A stretch of 44,492 bases of DNA. It comes from Arthrobacter sp. Lineage in GTDB: Bacteria; Actinomycetota; Actinomycetes; Actinomycetales; Micrococcaceae. Below, in pieces: positions 16,671-25,846 of this stretch. A program made the position numbers and the translations under genes. Below the pieces are notes generated by a model that was not told the DNA's origin, did no database searches, and saw only the letters and a list, made by a program, of their open reading frames with translations. Location of the stretch: the NCBI GenBank assembly GCA_031178585.1, contig JAPSIT010000006.1, forward strand, positions 1-44,492, read 5' to 3'. Position 1 is the first letter of the stretch, and each line of letters starts with the position of its first letter.

Positions 16671-17453
16671 GTGAACCTTAATGCCATCAGCGACTTTGCC
16701 GTGCCCATGTTGGGAGGAGCCGGACCGGTCCAGCCGCAGCTGGCCTCGTTCCTTCCCGACTGGCTTAACCCCCAGGTATTCCTCGCGGATCCCGCCCTTG
16801 CACCGTGGGTGGTGCTGCTGGTCTGCGGGATCATCTTCGCCGAAACCGGCCTGCTGGTCGGGTTCTTCCTTCCGGGCGACTCGTTGCTGTTCACCGCAGG
16901 CCTGCTGGTCGCAACGGACACGATCAAGTTCAACATCTGGCTCTTCGCGGCGCTCATCATCGTGGCGGCGATCATCGGTAACCAGACGGGCTACCTCATT
17001 GGTTCCAAGGCCGGCCCCGCAATCTTCAACAAGCCGGACTCCAGGCTGTTCAAGCACGAGAACGTGGAAAGCGCCCACAGATTCTTCGAAAAGCACGGCG
17101 GCAAAGCCCTGATCCTGGCCCGCTTTGTTCCCATCATCCGCACCTTTGTTCCGGTCATCGTGGGCGTCGCACAGATGGACAAGCGGAAGTTCTTCCTCTT
17201 CAACGTCATCGGTGCGCTCCTATGGGGCGGCGGCGTGACGCTCCTTGGCTACCTGCTGGGCGACCGGGTTCCGTGGGTCCGCGACAACCTGGACATCATC
17301 TTCATCGTGATCGTGCTGCTGTCGGTCATCCCGATCTTCATCGAAGTGGCGCGCGGGTTCGTGGCCAAGCGTCAGGCCGCGAAATACGGGACCGATGTGG
17401 TGGAGGAGTTCATCGAGGAGCACGAGCCCGAAGAGGAACGCAAGACTCCGTAG
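16668..17453 (+). CDS. DedA / SNARE-associated family membrane protein
   Basis: A 261-residue polytopic membrane protein of the DedA family; several members are lipid (undecaprenyl-phosphate or phospholipid) flippases. Seen: the family opening FAETGLLVGFFLPGDSLLF (about 63-81), and the conserved loop GGKALILARFVPIIRTFVPVIVG with the Arg residues DedA proteins need. The C-terminus is acidic (EEFIEEHEPEEERKTP). ATG 16668 is given; GTG 16671 fits the 6-base leaderless spacing better, and the products differ by one residue. It is divergent from the exonuclease and convergent with rdgB. Confidence 0.9.
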   Translation: MVNLNAISDFAVPMLGGAGPVQPQLASFLPDWLNPQVFLADPALAPWVVLLVCGIIFAETGLLVGFFLPGDSLLFTAGLLVATDTIKFNIWLFAALIIVAAIIGNQTGYLIGSKAGPAIFNKPDSRLFKHENVESAHRFFEKHGGKALILARFVPIIRTFVPVIVGVAQMDKRKFFLFNVIGALLWGGGVTLLGYLLGDRVPWVRDNLDIIFIVIVLLSVIPIFIEVARGFVAKRQAAKYGTDVVEEFIEEHEPEEERKTP

Positions 17454-17469
17454 CGGCTCTTCAGCCGAA

Positions 17470-17525
17470 CGGCCGTTCCCCGCATAAGCGTTGCTGTCCG
17501 GCAACGCTTATGCGGGGAACGGCCG
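17470..17525. terminator. 25-bp perfect stem with 6-base loop
   Basis: Arms 17470-17494 and 17501-17525 are perfectly complementary around loop TGTCCG. It lies between the convergent dedA and rdgB genes. There is no T run. The length and perfection also fit a repetitive extragenic palindrome. Confidence 0.7.
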
Positions 17526-17537
17526 CTTAAACAGGAG

Positions 17538-18203
17538 CTAGCCGGCGAGAGCGTCCACGATCGCCGGCAGCAGGGCACGGAACGCCTGGCCCCGGTGGCT
17601 GATGGCGTTCTTCTCCTCTGCGCTCAATTCGGCGCAGCTGCGGTCCAGCCCGAGCGGCTGCAGTATGGGGTCATAGCCGAAACCGCCCTCGCCCCGCGGC
17701 TCCCGCAGCAGCGTGCCGGCGAGCTGGCCGTATTCCACCACCTCGCGGGCCCCGTTCCCGGATGCAGAACCGGATGCAGAAGCAGGCACTGCCAGCGCGG
17801 CCGCGCACACGAATGCGGCGCCGCGGTGCGCATCCGGCACGTCCGCCAACTGGGCCAGCAGCAGCCGGAGGTTCGCGGCGTCGTCACCGTGCTGTCCTGC
17901 CCAGCGGGCGGAAAAGATGCCCGGGGCGCCGCCCAGCACGTCAACCGAGAGCCCCGAGTCGTCGGCAATGGCCACCAGCCCGGTGGCTTCGGCCACGGCC
18001 CGGGCCTTGAGCAGCGAATTCTCGGCAAAGGTCACGCCGGTTTCGACGACGTCGGGACCTCCGACGGCGGCAGCGTCCACCACCTGCGTGTCAACGTCAA
18101 GCCCGGGAACCTGCCCGCGCAGCAGTTCGCGCAGCTCCCGCAGCTTTCCCTTGTTGTGCGTGGCGAGCACCAGGCGGGGAGCCGGTGCACCGTTTTCGCT
18201 CAC
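17538..18203 (-). CDS. rdgB: RdgB/HAM1-type non-canonical purine NTP pyrophosphatase
   Basis: A 221-residue enzyme that hydrolyses ITP, dITP and XTP to monophosphates, keeping deaminated purines out of DNA and RNA. Family motifs: [15 protein letters not shown] (14-28), [46 protein letters not shown] and SHRGQAF near the end. A short Ala/Ser/Gly insertion ([11 protein letters not shown]) sits between two core elements. The start is GTG 18203 and its GTGA overlaps the rph stop, so it is the coupled last gene of murI-MBL-rph-rdgB. Confidence 0.95.
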   Translation of the reverse strand: MSENGAPAPRLVLATHNKGKLRELRELLRGQVPGLDVDTQVVDAAAVGGPDVVETGVTFAENSLLKARAVAEATGLVAIADDSGLSVDVLGGAPGIFSARWAGQHGDDAANLRLLLAQLADVPDAHRGAAFVCAAALAVPASASGSASGNGAREVVEYGQLAGTLLREPRGEGGFGYDPILQPLGLDRSCAELSAEEKNAISHRGQAFRALLPAIVDALAG

Positions 18204-18958
18204 GGCGCTTCGGCCAGCGTCTCGCGCTGGATGGCCGCGAGCTGCTCGGTGCCCAGGAGGGCCAGGTCAAGCAGCTTGTTGAGCTCATCCCGGTCGAAGG
18301 GGGCACCCTCTGCGGTCCCCTGAACCTCCACGAATTTGCCTGACCCCGTCACCACAACGTTCATGTCCGTTTCGGCCCGGACGTCCTCGATGTACGGCAG
18401 GTCCAGCATGGGGACGCCGTCGATGATGCCCACGGACACGGCGGCGATGGTGTCGATCAGGGGCTGGGCGTTCCGGGCGATCATCTTGTTCTCCCGGGCG
18501 AAGCGGATCGCTTCGGCGAGCGCCACGTAGGCGCCGGTGATGGCGGCAGTCCGGGTTCCGCCGTCGGCCTGCAGGACGTCGCAGTCCAGCACGATCGTGT
18601 TTTCGCCCAATGCCTTGGTGTCGATGATCGAGCGCAGGGACCGGCCGATGAGACGTGAGATTTCGTGTGTGCGGCCGCCGATCTTGCCCTTGACGGATTC
18701 GCGGTCCGAGCGCGTGTTGGTGGCGCGCGGCAGCATGGCGTACTCGGCTGTGACCCAGCCGCGGCCCTCGCCCTTGAGCCAGCGCGGCACACCCTCGGTC
18801 AGGGACGCCGTGCACAGCACCCGCGTGTTGCCGAACTCAATCAGGGCGGACCCTTCGGCCTGCTTGGACCAGCCCCGCGTGATGCTGATGGGACGGAGCT
18901 GGTCCGGCGTACGGCCGTCGGCACGGATGACGGGGGTTGTTGTTGCTTCGGAAGTCAT
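18200..18958 (-). CDS. rph: ribonuclease PH
   Basis: A 252-residue phosphorolytic 3'-5' exoribonuclease that trims tRNA 3' ends. Seen: [25 protein letters not shown], the conserved [28 protein letters not shown], and [20 protein letters not shown], all at the spacings of bacterial Rph. Length is normal. ATG 18958 has TAAGCT 6 bases upstream, so an internal leaderless promoter may add to read-through from murI. It lies 41 bases after the MBL gene and is coupled to rdgB by GTGA. Confidence 0.97.
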   Translation of the reverse strand: MTSEATTTPVIRADGRTPDQLRPISITRGWSKQAEGSALIEFGNTRVLCTASLTEGVPRWLKGEGRGWVTAEYAMLPRATNTRSDRESVKGKIGGRTHEISRLIGRSLRSIIDTKALGENTIVLDCDVLQADGGTRTAAITGAYVALAEAIRFARENKMIARNAQPLIDTIAAVSVGIIDGVPMLDLPYIEDVRAETDMNVVVTGSGKFVEVQGTAEGAPFDRDELNKLLDLALLGTEQLAAIQRETLAEAP

Positions 18959-18970
18959 GCCTCAAGCTTA
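18959..18970 (-). promoter_or_regulatory. internal leaderless-type -10 box of rph
   Basis: TAAGCT (18970-18965), spacer TGAGGC of 6 bases, then ATG 18958. Confidence 0.4.
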
Positions 18971-18999
18971 TCGACTTCTACGACGGCGGCTGGCCCGCC

Positions 19000-19797
19000 T
19001 CAGACGGTGTAGTGCACCCCGGCTACCGCGACGGCGACGTCCCCGCCGAAAGCGGGACGTGCCTCGGCCATCACCTTTGTCGGGGAGGTCCACACGGGAA
19101 TGTGCGTGAGCAGCAGGCGGCGGGCACCGGCCACCGCTGCCGCTTCGCCTGCCCTCTTCCCTGTCAGGTGGACATCCTTGATGCCGTCGTCCCGGCCCTC
19201 CTCGAAGGCTGCTTCGCAGAGGAACAGGTCAGAGTCCTTGGCGGCCTCTTCCAGTCCGCGGCATGAGTCGGTGTCACCGGAGTAGGTCAGTACCCGTGTC
19301 ACGGCCGCTCCGTCCGGACCCGGCTCCGTCACCTCCACGCGCAGCGCGTACGCCTCCTCCACGGGATGGTTCACGGCGAACGGGGTCACGGTATATGGCC
19401 CCACCGTCACGGACTGGCGCTCGGTCCAGTTGGTGAAGTCGAATTCCTCGTGCATGCCCGGATCCAGGTCGAGGCCGTAGGCGGTGGCCATCCTGTCGGC
19501 CGTGGCGGCCGGGCCCCAGACCGGGATCCTGCCACGGTCCCAGCCGCCGGGCTTCCAGCGCACGGCCACGTGCAGGCCGCACAGGTCCATGCAGTGGTCC
19601 GGGTGCAGGTGGGTGAGGAAGATCGCGTCTATGTCCTCGAGGTCCGTGTACCGCTGGATGGCTCCGAGGGCACCGCTGCCAAGGTCCATGACAACTTTCC
19701 AGGTGCGTTCGCCGTCATGGGCGGTCAGCAGGTAGCAAGACGCAGGCGAACCCGGGCCCGGGAAGGATCCGGTGCATCCGACGATGGTGAGTTTCAC
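19000..19797 (-). CDS. MBL-fold metallohydrolase (candidate cyclic-nucleotide phosphodiesterase)
   Basis: A 265-residue metallo-beta-lactamase-fold enzyme. The metal motif [10 protein letters not shown] holds His63, His65, Asp67 and His68. Further ligands are likely in [21 protein letters not shown] and LTHIPVW. It resembles RNase Z-like and class II phosphodiesterase branches. In Mycobacterium the gene in this position, between murI and rph, is Rv1339, reported as an atypical cAMP phosphodiesterase; that is recalled knowledge and the transfer is inference. The start GTG 19797 overlaps the murI stop in GTGA. It is the second gene of murI-MBL-rph-rdgB. An RNase Z role is less likely because no exosite arm is evident. 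Confidence 0.85.
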   Translation of the reverse strand: MKLTIVGCTGSFPGPGSPASCYLLTAHDGERTWKVVMDLGSGALGAIQRYTDLEDIDAIFLTHLHPDHCMDLCGLHVAVRWKPGGWDRGRIPVWGPAATADRMATAYGLDLDPGMHEEFDFTNWTERQSVTVGPYTVTPFAVNHPVEEAYALRVEVTEPGPDGAAVTRVLTYSGDTDSCRGLEEAAKDSDLFLCEAAFEEGRDDGIKDVHLTGKRAGEAAAVAGARRLLLTHIPVWTSPTKVMAEARPAFGGDVAVAVAGVHYTV

Positions 19798-20819
19798 AGG
19801 AGGGAGCCCCCGGACGACAAGCCGGCGGAGGCGCCTTGCCCAACAAAGTTTGAAATGCGCGGCCGGGTAGCCGCGCGCTGCGCCGCGGCAATCATTTCAG
19901 GGGTGATGCGGGCCAGGCTCCCGGTGGGGTACTGGGCAGCAACGTGGTCCACATGTTTGACGCTGAGGACCTCGGGCCCGAGGAATCGGCGGGCCAGGGC
20001 CTCGAACTGGTCGGCGTCGCCGGTGGCAATGAAGCTGTGCTCCGGCGGGGCGGCAGCAGTGCGCTCCAGGCCGCGGCTTGCGAGGGCGCGGTACACGTCC
20101 TTGGCCGTTTCCTCCGCGCTGGAGACGAGAGTGACATCCTCGCCCATGACATAGGAAATGACGCCGGTCAGCAGGGGGTAATGCGTGCAGCCGAGCACCA
20201 CGGTGTCCACCCCCGCGGCCTTCAGCGGCTCGAGGTACTCCCCCGCCACGGCCAACAGTTCAGGACCTGTCGTGATGCCGGCCTCCACGTAGCTCACGAA
20301 AGCCGGGCAGGCCACGGAGGTGATCGCCAGGTCCGGGGCAGCGGCAAAGGTGTCCTCGTAGGCACGGGAACCGACGGTGGCGGACGTTCCGATCACTCCG
20401 ATCCGGCCGGTGCGGGTGGCTGCCACAGCGCGCCGGACCGCGGGCTGGATCACTTCAATCACGGGAATCCCGTAGCGGGCAGTGTATCGCTCCCGGGCGT
20501 CGCGCAGCACGGCGGCGGAGGCCGAGTTGCAGGCGATGGTCAGAAGCTTGACGCCGGAATCCACCAGTTCATCCATGACGCCCAGGGCGTTGGCGCGCAC
20601 CTCGGCGATGGGGAGCGGGCCATACGGCCCATGGGCGGTGTCCCCGACGTAGAGGATCGATTCGTTGGGAAGCTGGTCGATGATGGACCGCGCCACCGTC
20701 AGTCCGCCGACACCCGAATCAAAGACCCCGATCGGCAGCGATCCCAGTTCGCCGTCCATGGTCGTTGCGGAATCCGCCGCAGGTCCGGCTGCCGGATCCG
20801 TGCTCGATGCTGAAGTCAT
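19794..20819 (-). CDS. murI: glutamate racemase
   Basis: A 341-residue cofactor-independent racemase that makes D-glutamate for peptidoglycan. [15 protein letters not shown] (30-44), [12 protein letters not shown] (57-68), catalytic Cys97 in [10 protein letters not shown], and the second Cys211 in [12 protein letters not shown] are all present. About 25 polar residues precede the domain and may make the N-terminus slightly long. I chose ATG 20819; a longer frame from 20879 adds residues that do not look like MurI. No ribosome site is visible, and TATCCT lies 9 bases upstream. It is the first gene of the four-gene operon. Confidence 0.93.
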   Translation of the reverse strand: MTSASSTDPAAGPAADSATTMDGELGSLPIGVFDSGVGGLTVARSIIDQLPNESILYVGDTAHGPYGPLPIAEVRANALGVMDELVDSGVKLLTIACNSASAAVLRDARERYTARYGIPVIEVIQPAVRRAVAATRTGRIGVIGTSATVGSRAYEDTFAAAPDLAITSVACPAFVSYVEAGITTGPELLAVAGEYLEPLKAAGVDTVVLGCTHYPLLTGVISYVMGEDVTLVSSAEETAKDVYRALASRGLERTAAAPPEHSFIATGDADQFEALARRFLGPEVLSVKHVDHVAAQYPTGSLARITPEMIAAAQRAATRPRISNFVGQGASAGLSSGGSLL

Positions 20820-20959
20820 GATTATTCGAGGATAGGTCTTCCCGGTAGGCGCGGCCATCACTTGTGGTGTCCGCCTCATGTCGAATTTGTCACATTTGGG
20901 AACCCGGGCGCAGGCTCACACGTGGAGGAGCCCGGCGATCTGAGCGCCCGAAGATGAGG

Positions 20960-21526
20960 TCAGGGACGGGATTCCAGGGCCTGCAGCATGGCCTGGACGA
21001 GCGACTCCTGCAGCCAGGTGGTGAAGTTGTAGACGAGGGCCAGGTAGCTTTCGACGTCCTCGGCCTGGGACCAGTCCTGCATCTGGTGGACGTGGTCGGC
21101 GTCGGCCTCGTCGCGGATGTCGAGCCGTTCGGCCAGGACAAGGCGGACATCATTCAGCGCGGTGGACCAGTGCCGCGCATCGGCGGCGGTCAGCACCAGC
21201 TCGTCCCTGTCAAGGTCCATGGAGGCCGCGCGCAGCGCGCCGATTTTGCTTTCCCGGAGCGAGCGCTCGGTGAGCTGGCGGAACTCAAGGGACGCGGCGC
21301 CGTCGTCCTTCACGGCGTTCGGCAGCAGCCTGCGCAGCGCGCGGTCCGTCGGTTCCCGGACGTCCATGTCGAGCCCGATCATGGCGGACAGCGGATCCTG
21401 CGTTCCGCGGTCAGCCGGCTCCAGCATCGAGATGACGTCGTTGAAGAGTCCGCGCAGCAGCTCCCGCTCGGCAGGTTCCAGGAAACCGGTGATGCCCTTG
21501 ATGCCGAATTTGAAAGCCTTAGCCAC
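20960..21526 (-). CDS. DUF2017 domain protein
   Basis: A 188-residue protein of unknown role. The sequence is largely helical: AKAFKFGIKGITGFLEPAERELLRGLF at the start and many charged heptads after. The actinobacterial DUF2017 family always seems to follow clpS, as here. The start is GTG 21526, eight bases before the end of clpS, with AAGGGAAA upstream; a longer frame upstream would overlap all of clpS and is not credible. Co-translation with clpS suggests a link to ClpAP/ClpCP proteolysis or N-end rule substrates, but there is no direct evidence for that. Confidence 0.8.
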   Translation of the reverse strand: MAKAFKFGIKGITGFLEPAERELLRGLFNDVISMLEPADRGTQDPLSAMIGLDMDVREPTDRALRRLLPNAVKDDGAASLEFRQLTERSLRESKIGALRAASMDLDRDELVLTAADARHWSTALNDVRLVLAERLDIRDEADADHVHQMQDWSQAEDVESYLALVYNFTTWLQESLVQAMLQALESRP

Positions 21527-21896
21527 GTTTTCCCTTGCCCTTGCCCGGGCCGTTCTTGCCGCCCCCGTTGTCTCCGCCGGCGGCCTTCTCAACCGTTGCC
21601 CAGAGGCCGTAGCCGTGCATGGCGACGGCGTGCTGCTCCACCTGTTCCTTGCTGCCGTGGGCAACAATGGACCGGCCCTTCTTGTGGACCTCCATCATCA
21701 GCTTGTTCGCCTTGGTTTCCGAATACCCGAAATAACTCTGGAAAACGTAGCTGACGTAGCTCATCAAATTGACGGGATCGTTCCAGATCACGAGGTTCCA
21801 GGGGATGTCCGGAGCGGTCAGGGCGTCGGTGGACACCGCTGTTCCGGTCTGGGTGCCCTCCTGGGTGTCAGGGCCGAGCGCAACGCTTAGGGTCAT
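21519..21896 (-). CDS. clpS: ClpS, adaptor of the Clp protease
   Basis: A 125-residue adaptor that delivers N-degron substrates to ClpC/ClpA. The core IPWNLVIWNDPVNLMSYVSY (about 31-50) contains the N-D-P loop that binds N-terminal residues, followed by TKANKLMMEVHKKGRSIV and AMHGYGLWATVE. A Gly/Lys-rich tail of about 18 residues (GGKNGPGKGKGKRG) ends the protein and is not part of the fold. ATG 21896 has TAGAAT 6 bases upstream and no Shine-Dalgarno site. It is divergent from pncB across 96 bases and overlaps the DUF2017 gene by eight. Confidence 0.95.
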   Translation of the reverse strand: MTLSVALGPDTQEGTQTGTAVSTDALTAPDIPWNLVIWNDPVNLMSYVSYVFQSYFGYSETKANKLMMEVHKKGRSIVAHGSKEQVEQHAVAMHGYGLWATVEKAAGGDNGGGKNGPGKGKGKRG

Positions 21897-21992
21897 CTGT
21901 CCATTCTATGGCGATGCTGGGCCCACGCCGGCGAGGGCCCCCGCGGCGAAGCGAAGCGAGACGTGGGAGCCGGTGGGGACTAGAGTGATTTT
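21897..21992. promoter_or_regulatory. divergent leaderless promoters of clpS and pncB
   Basis: On the minus strand TAGAAT (21908-21903) lies 6 bases before clpS ATG. On the plus strand TAGAGT (21981-21986) lies 6 bases before pncB GTG 21993. Neither start has a Shine-Dalgarno site. Confidence 0.5.
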
Positions 21993-23321
21993 GTGAGTAC
22001 CAATGCCGGCTGGACCCAGCCCCGCACGTCCCTGTTCACTGATCACTACGAACTGACCATGCTGCAGGCCGCGCTCCATTCCGGCGCCGCGCACCGTAAT
22101 TCGGTCTTTGAGGCTTTCGCCCGCAGGCTTCCCGACGGCCGGCGCTATGGGATTGTCGGCGGCACGGGCCGTCTTCTGGAGGGAATCGCTGCGTTCCGCT
22201 TCGGCGAGGCTGAGCTGGAATTCCTTGGCCGGTCCGGAGTGGTCAACCGGGAAACAGTCGACTACCTGGCGGATTTCCGTTTCACCGGGGATATCTGGGG
22301 ATACGCCGAGGGCGAAGCCTACTTCCCCAACTCCCCCATCCTGATCGTGGAAGCAACGTTCGCTGAGGCCTGCGTCCTGGAGACCTACATTCTGTCGGTG
22401 CTGAACCACGACAGCGCCATCGCCTCCGCGGCCTCGAGGATGGTCACGGCTGCCGGTACCCGGCCCTGCATCGAGATGGGGTCCAGGCGCACCCAGGAGG
22501 AATCGGCCACCGCTGCAGCGCGCGCAGCGGTCATCGCCGGCTTTGACAGCACCTCAAACCTGGAAGCGGGACTGCGCTACGGCATCAAGACCGTGGGCAC
22601 CGCTGCCCATTCCTTTACGCTGCTGCATGACAGCGAACGCGAGGCGTTCGAGGCGCAGGTCGCCTCGCTGGGGACCGGAACCTCGCTCCTCGTGGATACG
22701 TACGACGTCGAAACCGCCGTCCGTACGGCCGTGGAGATCGCTGGGAACGAGTTGGGGGCCGTCCGCCTGGACTCGGGTGACCTGGTGGAGCAGGCCCAAT
22801 GGGTCCGGCAGCTGCTCGACGAGCTGGGCAATGTCAACACCCGCATCGTGGTCACCTCCGACCTCGACGAATACGCCATCGCGGCTCTGCAGTCGGCGCC
22901 GGTCGATGCCTACGGCGTGGGTACCTCACTTGTCACCGGCTCCGGGGCTCCGACGGCCAGCATGGTCTACAAGCTGGTCAGCCGCACGGACGGGACCGGC
23001 GAGTTCGTGTCCGTTGCCAAGGCCGCCAAGAACAAGGCAAGCAAGGGCGGGCGCAAGTACGCCCTGCGCCGCCTCAACGAGCACGGTGTGGCCACGCACG
23101 AGATCATCGGTGTCGGCCACCGCCCTGCGGATGACGGCAACGACCGGCCGCTCCTGCACCAGTTCGTCAAGAACGGTGAGCTGCTGCCGGGCTGGACGGG
23201 ACACGAGGGCGTGCTTCGGGCCCGCCAGCGCCACGCCGACTCCATGGGCGAACTGCCCCCCGTCGTCCACCGCCTCCACCGCGGCGAACCGGCCCTTGCC
23301 ACGATTTACGAGGAAAGCTGA
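21993..23321 (+). CDS. pncB: nicotinate phosphoribosyltransferase
   Basis: A 442-residue enzyme that condenses nicotinate with PRPP, driven by ATP, to give nicotinate mononucleotide in NAD salvage. LFTDHYELTMLQAAL (15-28), EMGSRRTQEES (161-171), GTAAHSFTLLHD (202-213) and DSGDLVEQAQW later match the bacterial NAPRTase family. GTG 21993 is placed by TAGAGT six bases upstream; no ribosome site is seen. The nicotinamidase gene follows 9 bases downstream, giving a complete nicotinamide-to-NaMN route. The clpS-pncB divergent order is also known from mycobacteria, by recall. Confidence 0.95.
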   Translation: MSTNAGWTQPRTSLFTDHYELTMLQAALHSGAAHRNSVFEAFARRLPDGRRYGIVGGTGRLLEGIAAFRFGEAELEFLGRSGVVNRETVDYLADFRFTGDIWGYAEGEAYFPNSPILIVEATFAEACVLETYILSVLNHDSAIASAASRMVTAAGTRPCIEMGSRRTQEESATAAARAAVIAGFDSTSNLEAGLRYGIKTVGTAAHSFTLLHDSEREAFEAQVASLGTGTSLLVDTYDVETAVRTAVEIAGNELGAVRLDSGDLVEQAQWVRQLLDELGNVNTRIVVTSDLDEYAIAALQSAPVDAYGVGTSLVTGSGAPTASMVYKLVSRTDGTGEFVSVAKAAKNKASKGGRKYALRRLNEHGVATHEIIGVGHRPADDGNDRPLLHQFVKNGELLPGWTGHEGVLRARQRHADSMGELPPVVHRLHRGEPALATIYEES

Positions 23322-23330
23322 GGAGACCAG

Positions 23331-23981
23331 ATGTCACGGGCACTGATCATTGTCGACGTCCAGAACGACTTCTGCGAGGGCGGCGCCCTGCCGGTCGACG
23401 GCGGGGCGGCGGTGGCCGGGGCGATCAGCGAGTACGTCGAAACGCACCACGGCCAGTTCGACCACATCGTGGCCACGCAGGACTGGCACATCGATCCCGG
23501 CACGCACTTCTCGGAGTCGCCCGACTTCAAGGACAGCTGGCCGCCGCACTGCATCGCGGGATCGCCCGGCGCTGAGCTTCATCCGGACCTCGACACCGAA
23601 CACATCCAGGCGTACTTCCATAAGGGGCTGTACGCCGCCGCCTACTCCGGCTTCGAAGGCCTGCTTGCGCCCGAGGACGCCGTGCCCACCGGGGAACGGA
23701 AGCCCGGCGCCCTGCCTACCCCCGTCGCCCCCTCTCCGTCTGACGAGGACTACGCCCCCGAGGAAGACTCGATCGGCCTGGACGACTGGCTGCAGAGCCA
23801 CGACGTGGAGGATGTGGTGGTGGTGGGCCTTGCCACTGACCACTGCGTCATGGCCACGTCCTTGGACGCTGTGCAGGCAGGCTATGCCGTCACCGTGATC
23901 AAACGCCTGACCGCCGGCATTGCCGACGACCTGGATGATACCTACGCCGAGATGGAATTGGGCGGCGTGGACCTCGAGTAG
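23331..23981 (+). CDS. pncA: nicotinamidase / pyrazinamidase
   Basis: A 216-residue cysteine hydrolase that deamidates nicotinamide to nicotinate. Catalytic triad Asp9 (IIVDVQNDF), Lys98 (YFHKGLY) and Cys172 (ATDHCVMA). Metal ligands Asp51, His53 and His73 are also visible. Residues about 116-146 are a Pro/Asp/Glu-rich insertion that makes it about 30 residues longer than the 186-residue mycobacterial enzyme. GAGGAGA lies 4 bases before ATG 23331. It follows pncB by 9 bases, so the two are one operon ending at the strong hairpin 23996-24034. Confidence 0.95.
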   Translation: MSRALIIVDVQNDFCEGGALPVDGGAAVAGAISEYVETHHGQFDHIVATQDWHIDPGTHFSESPDFKDSWPPHCIAGSPGAELHPDLDTEHIQAYFHKGLYAAAYSGFEGLLAPEDAVPTGERKPGALPTPVAPSPSDEDYAPEEDSIGLDDWLQSHDVEDVVVVGLATDHCVMATSLDAVQAGYAVTVIKRLTAGIADDLDDTYAEMELGGVDLE

Positions 23982-23995
23982 CAGCAGGGCAGTCA

Positions 23996-24034
23996 ACGAA
24001 GGGGCGGGGCCGCATGTTGGCCCCGCCCCTTCGT
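23996..24034. terminator. 16-bp perfect GC stem, bidirectional terminator
   Basis: Arms 23996-24011 and 24019-24034 pair perfectly around a 7-base loop GCATGTT. It lies between the convergent pncA and helicase genes. No clear T run follows. Confidence 0.75.
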
Positions 24035-24067
24035 GCTTCGAACTCTCCCGGCCTGTGCTGCCCGGCG

Positions 24068-25846
24068 TTACTTGCGCCCGACGAACCAGTCCTGCAGCTT
24101 CTTGAGCCGGGACTGCAGCTGCTGCTCGTTGGCCTGGGCCACGGGCGGGCCACCGCAGACCGTGCGCAGCTTTGTGTGGACCACGCCGTGCGGTGTTCCC
24201 GTCCGGGCGGACCAGGCGGCCACGTTCTTGGCGAGCTCGTTCCGCAGGTCCATCAGCATCCGGTGATCGGGCACTGCGGGCGCTTCTGGCGCCGCTGCCG
24301 GGCTCTGGCGCTTCTTCCGGCCCTGCTGCTCGTGCTGGCGCTGGCGCAGCAGCATGCCCACCTGCTCGGCGTCCAGCAGGCCCGGGATGCCGAGGAAGTC
24401 GAGTTCGTCCTCGGATCCGATGTCGCCTCCCGTTCCGAACTCGCCGCCGTCGAAGAGCACGCGGTCGAAGGACGCCTGCGAGTCCAGGGCCTCGAACTTG
24501 CCCTTGGTCAGGCTGTCGGATGCCTTTTCCTCGCGGTTGGCCTCGTCCATGAGGGACTCTTCGAGGTCCATCAGGCCGTCCGGGTCGTCGTTCTGCGGCC
24601 GGTCCAGGGCATGGTCACGTTCGGCTTCCATGCTGTTGGCCAGCGCCATCAGCGGGGGTACAGACGGCAGGAAGACCGAGGCCGTCTCACCCCGCTTCCG
24701 GGAGCGCACAAAGCGCCCCACCGCCTGGGCAAAGAACAAGGGGGTGGACGTGGACGTAGCGTAGACACCGACCGAAAGGCGCGGGACGTCCACGCCTTCG
24801 GAAACCATCCGCACGGCGACCATCCAGCGCTTGTCGCCCGCGCTGAACTCCTCGATCTTGCTGGAGGCCTTTGCATCATCGGACAGAATCACCGTCGGCG
24901 ACTCGCCGGTGATCCTCTTCAACTGGCCCGCATACGCCCTCGCGTCCTCGTGGTCCGTCGCAATGACCAGGCCGCCCGCATCAGGCACCGACCGGCGTAC
25001 CTCACTAAGGCGCTTGTCCGCACCGGCCAGCACAGCAGGAATCCACTCGCCGGTCGGGTTGAGGGCAGTCCGCCACGCCTGTGACGTGATGTCCTTGGTT
25101 ACGGCCGCCTCGCCAAGGGAAGCAGCCATCTCCTCGCCTGCGCTAGTCCGCCAGCGCATCTGGCCCGAGTAGGCCATGAAGATGACGGGCCGCACCACGT
25201 GATCGCGCAGCGCGTTGCCGTAACCGTAGGTGTAGTCCGCCTTCGACCGCCTGATGCCGTCACGGTCCTCCGCGTACTCCACGAACGGAATGGGCGAGGT
25301 GTCCGAGCGGAAGGGGGTACCCGTCAGGGACAGGCGCCGCACAGCGGGATCAAAGGCCTCGCGCAGGCCGTCACCCCAGGACAGGGCCTCGCCGCCGTGG
25401 TGGATCTCATCCAGGATCACCAGCGTCCGCGCTGCCTCGGTTTTGGCCCGGTGCAGCATCGGCTTGCTGGCCACCTGCGCATAGGTTACCGCGACACCGA
25501 TGAAGCCGCGGCCGTGCTGGCCGTCAGAGTTTTTGAAGTTCGGATCGATGGCAATGCCCACGCGCGCCGCGGCGTCCGCCCACTGCCTCTTCAGGTGGTC
25601 AGTGGGGGCAACAATGGTCACCCGGTTGACGGCGCCGGACTCGATGAGCATGGAAGCGACGCGGAGGGCGAAGGTCGTCTTACCGGCGCCGGGGGTGGCC
25701 ACTGCCAGGAAGTCCCGCGGATGGGTGCTGAAATAGCGGTCCAGGGCTTCCTGCTGCCAGGCACGGAGCTTCTGGGCGGTTCCCCAGGCTGCACGTTCCG
25801 GATAAGCCGGAGGCAGGGTGGGTCCGCCGAAGAGTGTCTCCGTCAC
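24068..25846 (-). CDS. DEAD/DEAH-box superfamily 2 helicase
   Basis: A 592-residue SF2 helicase-like ATPase. Walker A TPGAGKT at 51-57, DEIHH at 146-150, motif III SLTGTPFR at 173-180, and a motif VI QAVGRFVRSRKRG follow the order of UvrB/Rad25-like SF2 enzymes. After about residue 410 there is an acidic, poorly conserved extension and a final basic helix (QQLQSRLKKLQDWFVGRK). The target, RNA or DNA, is unknown. The start is GTG 25846, inside the TAGTG overlap with the DUF3039 stop, so it is translated after that gene. This pair is my best small candidate for an uncharacterised unit. It is convergent with pncA. Confidence 0.9.
   Translation of the reverse strand: MTETLFGGPTLPPAYPERAAWGTAQKLRAWQQEALDRYFSTHPRDFLAVATPGAGKTTFALRVASMLIESGAVNRVTIVAPTDHLKRQWADAAARVGIAIDPNFKNSDGQHGRGFIGVAVTYAQVASKPMLHRAKTEAARTLVILDEIHHGGEALSWGDGLREAFDPAVRRLSLTGTPFRSDTSPIPFVEYAEDRDGIRRSKADYTYGYGNALRDHVVRPVIFMAYSGQMRWRTSAGEEMAASLGEAAVTKDITSQAWRTALNPTGEWIPAVLAGADKRLSEVRRSVPDAGGLVIATDHEDARAYAGQLKRITGESPTVILSDDAKASSKIEEFSAGDKRWMVAVRMVSEGVDVPRLSVGVYATSTSTPLFFAQAVGRFVRSRKRGETASVFLPSVPPLMALANSMEAERDHALDRPQNDDPDGLMDLEESLMDEANREEKASDSLTKGKFEALDSQASFDRVLFDGGEFGTGGDIGSEDELDFLGIPGLLDAEQVGMLLRQRQHEQQGRKKRQSPAAAPEAPAVPDHRMLMDLRNELAKNVAAWSARTGTPHGVVHTKLRTVCGGPPVAQANEQQLQSRLKKLQDWFVGRK

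Noticed and set aside
19000..19797. RNase Z (tRNA 3' processing)
   Set aside because: The metal motif is shared, but no RNase Z-type exosite arm is evident and the operon position favours the Rv1339-like group. Not excluded fully.
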